From Bacteroidales bacterium UBA1217 (GTDB taxonomy: Bacteria; Bacteroidota; Bacteroidia; Bacteroidales; P3), in assembly GCA_002309335.1 (NCBI GenBank), contig DBXH01000025.1:1-5119 (forward strand): a stretch of 5,119 bases of DNA, given 5' to 3'. Each line of letters opens with the position of its first letter. Positions within the stretch are counted from its first letter, which is position 1. The notes under the pieces were generated by a model, which worked only from the letters and a program-made list of their open reading frames with translations, was not told where the DNA came from and ran no database searches. The position numbers and the translations under genes were made by a program. This document shows positions 1 through 4,700 of the stretch, one piece after another.

Positions 1-30
1 GTCCACAAAGCCATCATCAACGCTGAATAA
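1..30 (+). CDS. C-terminal end of an unidentified upstream gene (partial)
   Basis: Reading frame 1 from the window edge gives nine codons (VHKAIINAE) followed by a TAA stop at 28-30. The stop lies 23 bases before a strong hairpin terminator at 54-83, which is the expected arrangement for the end of a rightward gene. Of the other two plus-strand frames, one stops at 24 and the other runs straight through the terminator, so frame 1 is the best choice. The fragment is too short to name a family, and the product is unknown. Confidence 0.45.
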   Translation, partial: VHKAIINAE

Positions 31-53
31 GCGATACCCTTTTGTTAAGAAAG

Positions 54-83
54 AAAAAGCATCGGAGATTTCCGATGCTTTTT
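54..83. terminator. Bidirectional intrinsic terminator
   Basis: A perfect stem pairs 54-66 with 71-83; its core is AAAGCATCGGA against TCCGATGCTTT, with a four-base GATT loop at 67-70. The right flank is a run of T (79-84) for rightward transcripts. On the minus strand the other flank reads TTTTTCTTTCTT, which serves leftward transcripts. It lies between the end of the rightward gene at 30 and the end of the leftward NUDIX gene at 138, so it probably terminates both converging units. Confidence 0.85.
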
Positions 84-137
84 TATTGCACAATCAGACG
101 CTCTAAAAGCGGCCATTCAGTCTATTAAAACCAAGGG

Positions 138-656
138 CTACAATGCCAATTGACGGCCGTCCAGTTTAGCTTCCACCAAATCATCGCCTTTATACACCAG
201 TTTGAGGGAGAAGAAAGGCTGTCTGGGGTCCATAATCAAGCGTAAGAAGATGCGGTCGCCCGGCCAGAGGGTAAGGTCAAAAAGACGCTCTTTATCTATC
301 CATTCAAGAACGCCCTCGTTACAGTCAGGCAATTCAGGAACGAGAGAGGTTGCATCCCCCTCATTGGCAGGCAAGACACCCGAGTTCCAACGGTCGGCAG
401 TGAAGAGATGCATATACTCGCAAGGCCAAATATCAGATATAAAAGTGACAATACCGCGATAGCGCCACGAAGTGACCGTCAGGCCAGTCTCCTCATTCAC
501 TTCACGCAGCATACACTCGTCGGGGCTCTCATCGGCCTCGCACTTACCCCCTACCCCAATCCACTTATCGTGGCTGGCGTCATTGGCCTTTTTGACGCGG
601 TGCAGCATCAGATACTGGCCTTTGCGCTCAAGATAGCATAAAGTAGTCTGTTTCAT
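138..656 (-). CDS. NUDIX hydrolase, MutT/MTH1-like (probable 8-oxo-dGTP diphosphatase)
   Basis: This 172-residue cytoplasmic protein carries a complete NUDIX box at residues 37-59, matching Gx5Ex7REUxEExGU exactly: G37, E43, R51, E52, E55, E56 and G58. The box binds the metal ions that allow hydrolysis of a nucleoside diphosphate linked to another group. The flanking sequence (MLHRVKK near residues 17-23, HDKWIGVGGK near 29-38, and a C-terminal FFSLKLVYKGDDLVE near 148-162) resembles MutT/MTH1-like enzymes that remove oxidised purine nucleotides such as 8-oxo-dGTP. That substrate is inferred from family resemblance. The length is usual for the family, and the start at 654-656 leaves 36 residues before the box, as expected. 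There is no clear Shine-Dalgarno site. The gene follows the oxidoreductase gamma gene on the same strand after a 91-base gap with two hairpins. I see no TAnnTTTG promoter in that gap, so it may depend partly on read-through. It ends in TAG near the shared terminator at 54-83. Confidence 0.9.
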   Translation of the reverse strand: MKQTTLCYLERKGQYLMLHRVKKANDASHDKWIGVGGKCEADESPDECMLREVNEETGLTVTSWRYRGIVTFISDIWPCEYMHLFTADRWNSGVLPANEGDATSLVPELPDCNEGVLEWIDKERLFDLTLWPGDRIFLRLIMDPRQPFFSLKLVYKGDDLVEAKLDGRQLAL

Positions 657-674
657 ACACGAAAAGCACTAAAC

Positions 675-703
675 AAATGCCGCCCGCTGCGCGGGCGGCA
701 TTT
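675..703 (-). terminator. GC-rich hairpin, probable terminator or attenuator of the oxidoreductase operon
   Basis: A perfect 13-base-pair stem pairs 675-687 (AAATGCCGCCCGC) with 691-703, with a three-base TGC loop. It lies 45 bases beyond the stop of the gamma-subunit gene. Read leftward, the stem is followed by GTTTAGTGCTTTTCG, which is only moderately U-rich, so termination may be incomplete. It sits 19 bases before the NUDIX start codon, within the space where that gene's leader would lie. Confidence 0.65.
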
Positions 704-714
704 TGCTATTCCAA

Positions 715-736
715 GGCAGCGCCTAACGGCGCGGCC
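715..736. other. Second GC-rich hairpin just after the gamma-subunit stop codon
   Basis: GCGCC (719-723) pairs with GGCGC (728-732) around a TAAC loop. The stem extends by three pairs (715-717 with 734-736) past one A-G mismatch. It begins 11 bases after the gamma-gene stop in the leftward direction and has no T-tract. It could stabilise the 3' end of the operon mRNA or act together with the hairpin at 675-703. The function is inferred from position only. Confidence 0.4.
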
Positions 737-747
737 CAATGAATCTC

Positions 748-1299
748 TTAGAGCGTAAACACAGGCTCGATGAGGGTCTTGCCAAGCTCGATAGCCTCTT
801 CATTCTGAGGAATGAGAGCGTGGTGACGAGCGGGCAGAGATTTCTCGAGACCCTTGTGGATGAATTCACTTCCGACGATGGGTTTCAGCTTGAGGAAACC
901 ACCTAGGACGATCATATTGAACACCTTAGCAATCCCCTTTTCGGTAGCTTTCTCCGTTGCGGGAATCTTGTAGATGTTGATGTCGCGACGTGTGGGCTCG
1001 TGGGTGATGCCGTTGGGGTCGTAGATCAGCATTCCACCAGGCTTTACACTCTTCTCAAATTTGTCGAGCGACTGCTGGTTGAGTACGATAGCTGTGTCGA
1101 ACTTGCTGATGATGGGCGAGCTGATACGCTCGTCGCTGACGATGACGGTGACGTTGGCTGTACCACCGCGCTGCTCGGGGCCGTAGGAGGGCATCCAGAG
1201 CACTTCCTTATCTTCCATAACGCCAGAGTAGGCAAGGATTTTACCCATCGAGAGGACACCCTGTCCACCAAAACCGGCGATGATTATTTCTTCTGTCAT
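748..1299 (-). CDS. korC: 2-oxoacid:ferredoxin oxidoreductase, gamma subunit
   Basis: This 183-residue protein belongs to the gamma (POR_C/KOR gamma) family of 2-oxoacid:acceptor oxidoreductases. Recognisable motifs are GFGGQGV at residues 9-15, near the coenzyme A-binding part of the enzyme, and SYGPEQRGGTAN at 38-49, followed by a VSDERISSPI stretch and FNMIVLGG near 127-134. With alpha, beta and delta it forms a cytoplasmic enzyme that converts a 2-oxoacid and CoA to acyl-CoA, CO2 and reduced ferredoxin, or runs in reverse. The length is normal for a stand-alone gamma subunit. It is the last of the four subunit genes, separated from beta by a 124-base gap that is largely filled by a repeat element. 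The start at 1297-1299 is preceded by an A-rich TCACAAAAA leader and no Shine-Dalgarno sequence. The kor name reflects family and operon position; the substrate (2-oxoglutarate or a branched-chain 2-oxoacid) cannot be read from the sequence. Confidence 0.93.
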   Translation of the reverse strand: MTEEIIIAGFGGQGVLSMGKILAYSGVMEDKEVLWMPSYGPEQRGGTANVTVIVSDERISSPIISKFDTAIVLNQQSLDKFEKSVKPGGMLIYDPNGITHEPTRRDINIYKIPATEKATEKGIAKVFNMIVLGGFLKLKPIVGSEFIHKGLEKSLPARHHALIPQNEEAIELGKTLIEPVFTL

Positions 1300-1308
1300 T
1301 TTTTGTGA

Positions 1309-1416
1309 GGTTTTAAAGGTTTTAAAGGTTTTAAGGGTTTTAAAGGTTTCAAGGGGTTAAAAGACCTTTCCATTTTCAACCTTTTGAGCTAAACGACCCT
1401 TTTTAGCCTTTTAAAC
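1309..1416 (-). repeat. Intergenic repeat element A (beta-gamma gap): 9-base tandem array plus opposing arm
   Basis: On the plus strand, five consecutive 9-base units lie at 1311-1319, 1320-1328, 1329-1337, 1338-1346 and 1347-1355. Three are exactly TTTTAAAGG; the others are TTTTAAGGG and TTTCAAGGG. Beyond about 1364 the composition inverts to ACCTTT, CCTTTT, CCCTTTTT and CCTTTTAAAC (1407-1416). In the operon transcript this gives an AAAAGG-rich arm after the beta stop codon and a CCUUUAAAA-rich arm before gamma, which are imperfectly complementary. The array ends exactly 9 bases before the gamma start codon. A closely similar element occupies the alpha-beta gap. The repeated frame contains TAA, so it is not coding. 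Confidence 0.85.
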
Positions 1417-1423
1417 TGATTAT

Positions 1424-2203
1424 TTATTTCTTAACTAATTCGCCTTCTACCTTTATGTCGCCGAGCGGATACTGCGGGAACATATTTTCTTCCATCCACT
1501 TGTTGGCCTGGACGGGAGTCATTTTCCAACCGGAGTTGCAGCTCGAAACGATTTCGACGAAGCTGACACCCTTTTCGAGTTTCTGATTCTCGAAAGCTTT
1601 CTTGAGGGCAGCCTTGGCCTTGCGGACATTGGCGGGTGTGTGGACGCTCTGACGGGTAACGTAGTAGGTGCCGGGCAGCTGTGCGAGCAGTTCGGTGACT
1701 TGGAAGGGCCAGCCGTTGAGTTTCTGGTCGCGGCCGTAGGGGGTGGTGGCGGTCTTCATACCCAGCATGGTTGTCGGGGCCATCTGGCCGCCGGTCATAC
1801 CGTAGATAGCGTTGTTGATGAAAATCATTGTGATGTTCTCGCCACGGTTGCAAGCGTGGATGGTTTCGGCTGTACCGATAGCAGCGAGGTCGCCGTCACC
1901 CTGGTATGTGAACACGTAGCAGTCAGGGTTGAGGCGCTTGATGGCGGTAGCGACTGCTGGAGCACGTCCGTGGGCAGCCTCCTGAAAGTCAACATCAAGG
2001 TAGTTATAAGCCAAGACGGAGCATCCGACGGGTGAAACGCCGACGGTTTTGTCCTGGATGCCAAGTTCCTCAATAACCTCGGCAACGAGACGGTGTGCAG
2101 TGCCGTGACCGCAGCCCGGGCAGTAGTGCATTACATTTTCCGTCAGAACTTTCGACTTCTGATAAACCAAGTTCTCAGGTTTTACTATATCTAAATTTGA
2201 CAT
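1424..2203 (-). CDS. korB: 2-oxoacid:ferredoxin oxidoreductase, beta subunit (thiamine pyrophosphate- and Fe-S-binding)
   Basis: This 259-residue protein is the catalytic beta subunit that holds thiamine pyrophosphate. CPGCGHG lies at residues 28-34. The thiamine pyrophosphate motif starts with GDGD at 102-105 and ends with the NN pair at 130-131, followed by AIYGMTGGQ. Four cysteines, C28, C31, C61 and C222, fit the pattern that binds the single [4Fe-4S] cluster in characterised beta subunits of this family. SVHTP at 186-190 and VSFVEIVSSCNSG at 213-225 complete the domain. The length is usual for a KOR-type beta subunit without a gamma fusion. The start at 2201-2203 gives an N-terminal extension of about 27 residues before the first cysteine motif and is preceded by the A-rich leader CAAAGAAAA. 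It lies third in the operon, flanked on both sides by matching repeat elements. A 2-oxoglutarate-specific role is likely but not proven; branched-chain 2-oxoacids are the main alternative. Confidence 0.95.
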   Translation of the reverse strand: MSNLDIVKPENLVYQKSKVLTENVMHYCPGCGHGTAHRLVAEVIEELGIQDKTVGVSPVGCSVLAYNYLDVDFQEAAHGRAPAVATAIKRLNPDCYVFTYQGDGDLAAIGTAETIHACNRGENITMIFINNAIYGMTGGQMAPTTMLGMKTATTPYGRDQKLNGWPFQVTELLAQLPGTYYVTRQSVHTPANVRKAKAALKKAFENQKLEKGVSFVEIVSSCNSGWKMTPVQANKWMEENMFPQYPLGDIKVEGELVKK

Positions 2204-2212
2204 TTTTCTTTG

Positions 2213-2313
2213 GGTTTTAAAGGTTTAAAGGGTTTTAAAGGTTTTAAAGGTTTTAGGTTTTCAAGAGGGTCTGTTCCGCTCTTCACCTTTTCGGCCTTTC
2301 CAACCTTTTAAAC
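2213..2313 (-). repeat. Intergenic repeat element B (alpha-beta gap): 9-base tandem array plus opposing arm
   Basis: On the plus strand, 9-base units lie at 2215-2223 (TTTTAAAGG), 2224-2232 (TTTAAAGGG), 2233-2241 and 2242-2250 (both TTTTAAAGG). They decay into TTTTAGG (2251-2257) and TTTTCAAGAGGG (2258-2269). The opposite half carries CACCTTTT, GCCTTTCC and finally AACCTTTTAAAC, so the 10-mer CCTTTTAAAC sits at 2304-2313, one base from the alpha stop codon. Element A has the identical 10-mer beside the beta stop codon. The array stops exactly 9 bases before the beta start codon. The short delta-alpha gap (21 bases) and the gamma-NUDIX gap do not contain this element. Confidence 0.85.
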
Positions 2314-2314
2314 T

Positions 2315-3412
2315 TTATTTTATGATTTTGTTTTCCATTGCTTCAAGAACTTCCTCAGGAGTGGGGATGATACCGCCGAAACGGCCGTAGTGCTCGATGG
2401 GGATCTTGCAGTCAGCAGCGAGTTTGACATCCTCAATCATCTGGCCGGCGCTCATTTCGACGCAAAGCATACCTTTTACGCGATTTGCCAGTTCAGCGAT
2501 TTGTTTGGTGGGGAAAGGATAAAGGGTGATAGGACGGAGCAGACCGACTTTCAAGCCCTTGGCGCGAGCGAGTTCCATCGACTTCATGCAGATACGGGCG
2601 GATGTGCCGTAAGCCACGAAGACGTAGTCGGCGTCGTCGCAGTTGAGGGCTTCGTAGCGGACCTCTTTTTCTTTCATTTCGGCGTATTTTGCCTGGAGTT
2701 TCTGGTTGAAGACTTCCTGACGCGAGGATTCGAGTTCGAGCGAGGTGATGATGTTGTGACCACGTGAAGCGGGCTTGCCCCAGGTGCCCCAAGGAGCCTT
2801 GGCGCGGCGTTCTTCTTCGGTCCAGCGGGGAACGTTGTCACGGGTGTAGCATTTCTCCATGCACTGTCCGATGGCGCCGTCGGTGAGGATGAGGACGGGG
2901 TTGCGATACTTGAAGGCGATGTCCCAAGCGTCGAATACGAAGTCGTACATTTCCTGAACCGAGGAGGGTGCCATCACGTAGAGCTGATAGTCGCCGTGTC
3001 CGCCGCCTTTGGTGCTCTGGAAATAGTCGCTCTGAGCGGGCTGGATGGTGCCGAGACCGGGACCGCCGCGCATTGCGTTCATAATGACGCAGGGGATTTC
3101 AGCGCCGGCGAGATAGGTGAGACCTTCTGCCATCAGGGAGATTCCGGGCGAAGAAGAGGATGTGGCAACTTTTTTACCTGTAGCGGCTCCGCCATAAACC
3201 ATATTGATCGAAGCGAGCTCCGACTCTGCCTGAAGGACAACCATACCGGTGTAGTTTTCACCTTTGGGGTCCCAAGGACGTTCGGCCATAAGCGTTTCCA
3301 TAACTTCCGACTGCGGAGTGATAGGATAGCCGAAGTAGCCGTCCGTACCGCTGGCAATCATAGCGCGGGCAATAGCCTCATTGCCCTTCATTAATTTCAG
3401 TTCTTTTGCCAT
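2315..3412 (-). CDS. vorB: 2-oxoacid:ferredoxin oxidoreductase, alpha subunit (VorB/KorA type)
   Basis: This 365-residue protein is the alpha subunit. Domain I, the pyrimidine-binding domain, contains GYPITPQSE at residues 28-36, the family's YPITP substrate-site motif. It is followed by the conserved glutamates in QAESELASI (61-69), a GAATGKKVATSSSSPG stretch near 75-90, and RGGPGLGT at 115-122. Domain II starts near residue 258 and includes VAYGTSARI at 266-274 and LLRPITLYPFP at 291-301. The size fits alpha subunits that carry neither a fused gamma domain at the N-terminus nor a fused ferredoxin domain, which agrees with the separate gamma and delta genes here. Family members in Bacteroidales are usually called VorB (3-methyl-2-oxobutanoate dehydrogenase) but could equally be KorA, acting on 2-oxoglutarate; the sequence does not settle this. 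It starts 21 bases after the ferredoxin gene and ends one base before the 10-mer of repeat element B. Confidence 0.94.
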   Translation of the reverse strand: MAKELKLMKGNEAIARAMIASGTDGYFGYPITPQSEVMETLMAERPWDPKGENYTGMVVLQAESELASINMVYGGAATGKKVATSSSSPGISLMAEGLTYLAGAEIPCVIMNAMRGGPGLGTIQPAQSDYFQSTKGGGHGDYQLYVMAPSSVQEMYDFVFDAWDIAFKYRNPVLILTDGAIGQCMEKCYTRDNVPRWTEEERRAKAPWGTWGKPASRGHNIITSLELESSRQEVFNQKLQAKYAEMKEKEVRYEALNCDDADYVFVAYGTSARICMKSMELARAKGLKVGLLRPITLYPFPTKQIAELANRVKGMLCVEMSAGQMIEDVKLAADCKIPIEHYGRFGGIIPTPEEVLEAMENKIIK

Positions 3413-3433
3413 TTTATGATACTTTTTACTTGT

Positions 3434-3652
3434 TTAACATTTAACCTTGTAGACGGAGATAACACCATCCGGGCATACGATGGCGCAGGAAGCGCAACCG
3501 ATGCAGTTGTCATTTACGGTCTGGGTGTAGTTGTAACCCTTGCCGTTTACATTTTTCGACAGCTCGATGCAATGCATAGGGCAGGCCTCAAGGCACACTC
3601 CGCAGCCTTTGCAGCGCTCGGTGTCGATTACTATTTGTCCTTTAAATGCCAT
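3434..3652 (-). CDS. korD: 2-oxoacid:ferredoxin oxidoreductase, delta subunit (2x[4Fe-4S] ferredoxin)
   Basis: This 72-residue protein has two complete ferredoxin motifs. The first, CKGCGVCLEACP, uses C14, C17, C20 and C24. The second, CIGCASCAIVCP, uses C50, C53, C56 and C60. Each set of four cysteines should hold one [4Fe-4S] cluster, passing electrons between the beta-subunit cluster and free ferredoxin. A further C28 and a C-terminal C72 are not part of the motifs. It is the first gene of the leftward operon, ahead of alpha, giving the order delta-alpha-beta-gamma known for kor operons in other anaerobes. A TATCTTTG promoter element lies about 57 bases upstream. The start at 3650-3652 is chosen because the MAFKGQIVID opening places the first motif at the usual distance from the N-terminus. 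Confidence 0.94.
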   Translation of the reverse strand: MAFKGQIVIDTERCKGCGVCLEACPMHCIELSKNVNGKGYNYTQTVNDNCIGCASCAIVCPDGVISVYKVKC

Positions 3653-3709
3653 AATGTTAGTTTTATACGATTAATATTTACGATTAAAAGATTTGCAAAT
3701 TCAAGTTTG

Positions 3710-3717
3710 CAAAGATA
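3710..3717 (-). promoter_or_regulatory. Bacteroidetes-type -7 promoter element for the oxidoreductase operon
   Basis: Read leftward, the sequence is TATCTTTG, an exact match to the Bacteroidetes -7 consensus TAnnTTTG. It is preceded by an A-tract (complement of 3722-3730) and lies 57 bases from the ferredoxin start codon, so transcription would begin near 3703 with a leader of about 50 bases. No convincing TTTG -33 element is seen at the normal distance. Two TTTGCAAA palindromes (3692-3699 and 3706-3713) flank the expected start site, one overlapping this element. Confidence 0.6.
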
Positions 3718-4166
3718 CGTATTTTTTTTTAATTGGCGGTTACTTTTTGAAAATATTTTTTATTTATAGCATAAAAAGCAGCTGGAAGGTGATGTTTGAG
3801 GAATTGTTGCAATAAAGAGGGGATGACGAGTACTAAAAGGAAACAGCAGGTCGCTGGATAGGTGTAAATACGAGGACGGGATAAATGTTAAAATTAAGTT
3901 AATTGTTCAAGATGATAATTGTGCGTAAACCCAGAATTGACTTAGTGTTGACCCAGAACTAACCCAGAGGTGGCATTTCACCGAAATGTTAAAAAAATAA
4001 AAGTTAAAATTAGGTTAAAAATTGTAAGAATTTAACATTTAGTTGTGGTATGGCGTATGGCTTTATCTGTGGGTGAGAGGATGTTTGAGAGCGGGTATAA
4101 GTGTTAAGCGAAACGCGGAAGAAAACATAAAAAAACATAAAAAGACAATAAAAAATAAAAAAGAAA
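3718..4166. other. AT-rich divergent intergenic region with no supported gene
   Basis: The gap between the leftward ferredoxin gene and the rightward DUF1573 gene is 587 bases (3653-4239), unusually long next to the compact genes around it. I see no protein gene or tRNA in it. It holds three ACCCAGA copies (3929-3935, 3951-3957, 3962-3968), two copies of a 16-mer GTTAAAATTARGTTAA (3887-3902, 4003-4018), a perfect 10-base inverted repeat AAATGTTAAA/TTTAACATTT (3984-3993 and 4031-4040), a short hairpin CATTTC-ACC-GAAATG (3974-3988), and roughly 10-base-phased A-tracts at 4122-4166. A regulatory role is inferred from position only. Confidence 0.6.
3984..4040. repeat. Inverted repeat AAATGTTAAA ... 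TTTAACATTT
   Basis: The arms 3984-3993 and 4031-4040 are perfect reverse complements of 10 bases, separated by 37 AT-rich bases. A further AAATGTTAAA copy lies at 3884-3893 in the same orientation as the left arm. The AT-rich context raises the chance of coincidental matches, so a role as a protein-binding site or structured RNA is unproven. Confidence 0.4.
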
Positions 4167-4188
4167 GTTACACGAACAAAAAAAAGTG

Positions 4189-4196
4189 TATTTTTG
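4189..4196 (+). promoter_or_regulatory. Bacteroidetes-type -7 promoter element for the DUF1573 gene
   Basis: TATTTTTG matches TAnnTTTG and is followed by CACC. It lies 43 bases before the ATG at 4240, giving an expected leader of about 35-40 bases. The -33 region near 4167-4170 (GTTA) is only a weak match to TTTG. A-tracts spaced about 10 bases apart lie directly upstream (4122-4166) and could act as a curved or UP-like element. Confidence 0.6.
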
Positions 4197-4239
4197 CACC
4201 ATAAAAATCAAGAAAGAATAACTAAAAAACCGTTTTAAA

Positions 4240-4671
4240 ATGAAGAAATTCTTTTTGTTAAGTTTATTTGTGGGTCTGTCGCTGACAGCGTTGAATGCCC
4301 AGGAAGCAAAGCAAACCAAGAATGCCAAAGAGAACGTGGTCGTGGCTGAGAAGCCGACGAACGGTCCTCAAATTGAGTTTACCGAACAGGAGCACAATTA
4401 TGGAAACCTCCAGAAGGGTGGCGACGGCAATTGTGAGTTTGTCTTCACCAACACTGGCAACGAGCCTCTGATTCTGAGCAATGTAAAGGCCAGCTGCGGC
4501 TGCACTGTGCCTACGTGGACAAAAGAACCGATTATGCCTGGCAAAACCGGCACCATCAAAGTGCGCTATAACACAAACAATGTTGGTGCTTTTACCAAGA
4601 CTATAACCGTTTCGAGCAACGCCATCAATGCCGCTCGCCTTACGCTTAAAATCAAGGGCAAGGTTGAATAA
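4240..4671 (+). CDS. Exported DUF1573 domain protein
   Basis: This 143-residue protein starts with a clear Sec signal peptide: lysines at 2-3, a hydrophobic core at about 4-17, and a probable signal peptidase I site after A20 (LNA|QE). There is no cysteine at that site, so it is not a lipoprotein and should be released into the periplasm. A polar linker (21-43) precedes a DUF1573 domain at about 44-142, an immunoglobulin-like beta-sandwich family. Its hallmarks are present: a HNYGNLQKGG opening near 52-61, FTNTGNEPLILSNVKASCGC at 69-88 with C86 and C88, then TVPTW, EPIMPGK and VRYNT. The molecular function of DUF1573 proteins is not established. No Shine-Dalgarno sequence is visible before the ATG; the leader is A-rich, as is usual in this phylum. 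The aminotransferase gene starts 29 bases downstream with no terminator between, so the two are probably co-transcribed. Confidence 0.92.
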   Translation: MKKFFLLSLFVGLSLTALNAQEAKQTKNAKENVVVAEKPTNGPQIEFTEQEHNYGNLQKGGDGNCEFVFTNTGNEPLILSNVKASCGCTVPTWTKEPIMPGKTGTIKVRYNTNNVGAFTKTITVSSNAINAARLTLKIKGKVE

Positions 4672-4700
4672 GACGATTAACAACTAACAAACAACAAGTT

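Noticed and set aside
408..641. Plus-strand frame of 77 codons opposite the NUDIX gene, with a membrane-like stretch.
   Set aside because: It is the complement of a NUDIX gene whose catalytic box is intact, and no promoter or leader supports it.
1309..1416. Repeat element A considered as a CRISPR array or insertion-sequence end.
   Set aside because: Units are contiguous 9-mers without spacers, there is no target-site duplication or transposase, and the matching element B has the same relation to its flanking genes.
3729..3887. Open minus-strand frame of 52 codons in the divergent region, with a hydrophobic stretch (CCFLLVLVIPSLLQQFL).
   Set aside because: It has no ATG in frame, no recognisable family and no leader, and it lies in low-complexity AT-rich DNA upstream of the operon promoter. 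It could be a gene remnant, but nothing supports that beyond the open frame.
4057..4107. Very short plus-strand frame in the divergent region, about 16 codons starting MALSVGER.
   Set aside because: It is too short, has no ribosome-binding or promoter signal at a suitable distance, and shows no similarity I recognise.
4104..4328. Minus-strand frame of 74 codons rich in phenylalanine across the DUF1573 promoter and start.
   Set aside because: Its phenylalanine and leucine content comes from the complement of A-tracts, and it covers the signal peptide of a well-supported gene on the other strand.
4264..4683. Minus-strand frame of 139 codons opposite the DUF1573 gene.
   Set aside because: It is antisense to a gene with a clear signal peptide and domain, and its own translation shows no recognisable motif.
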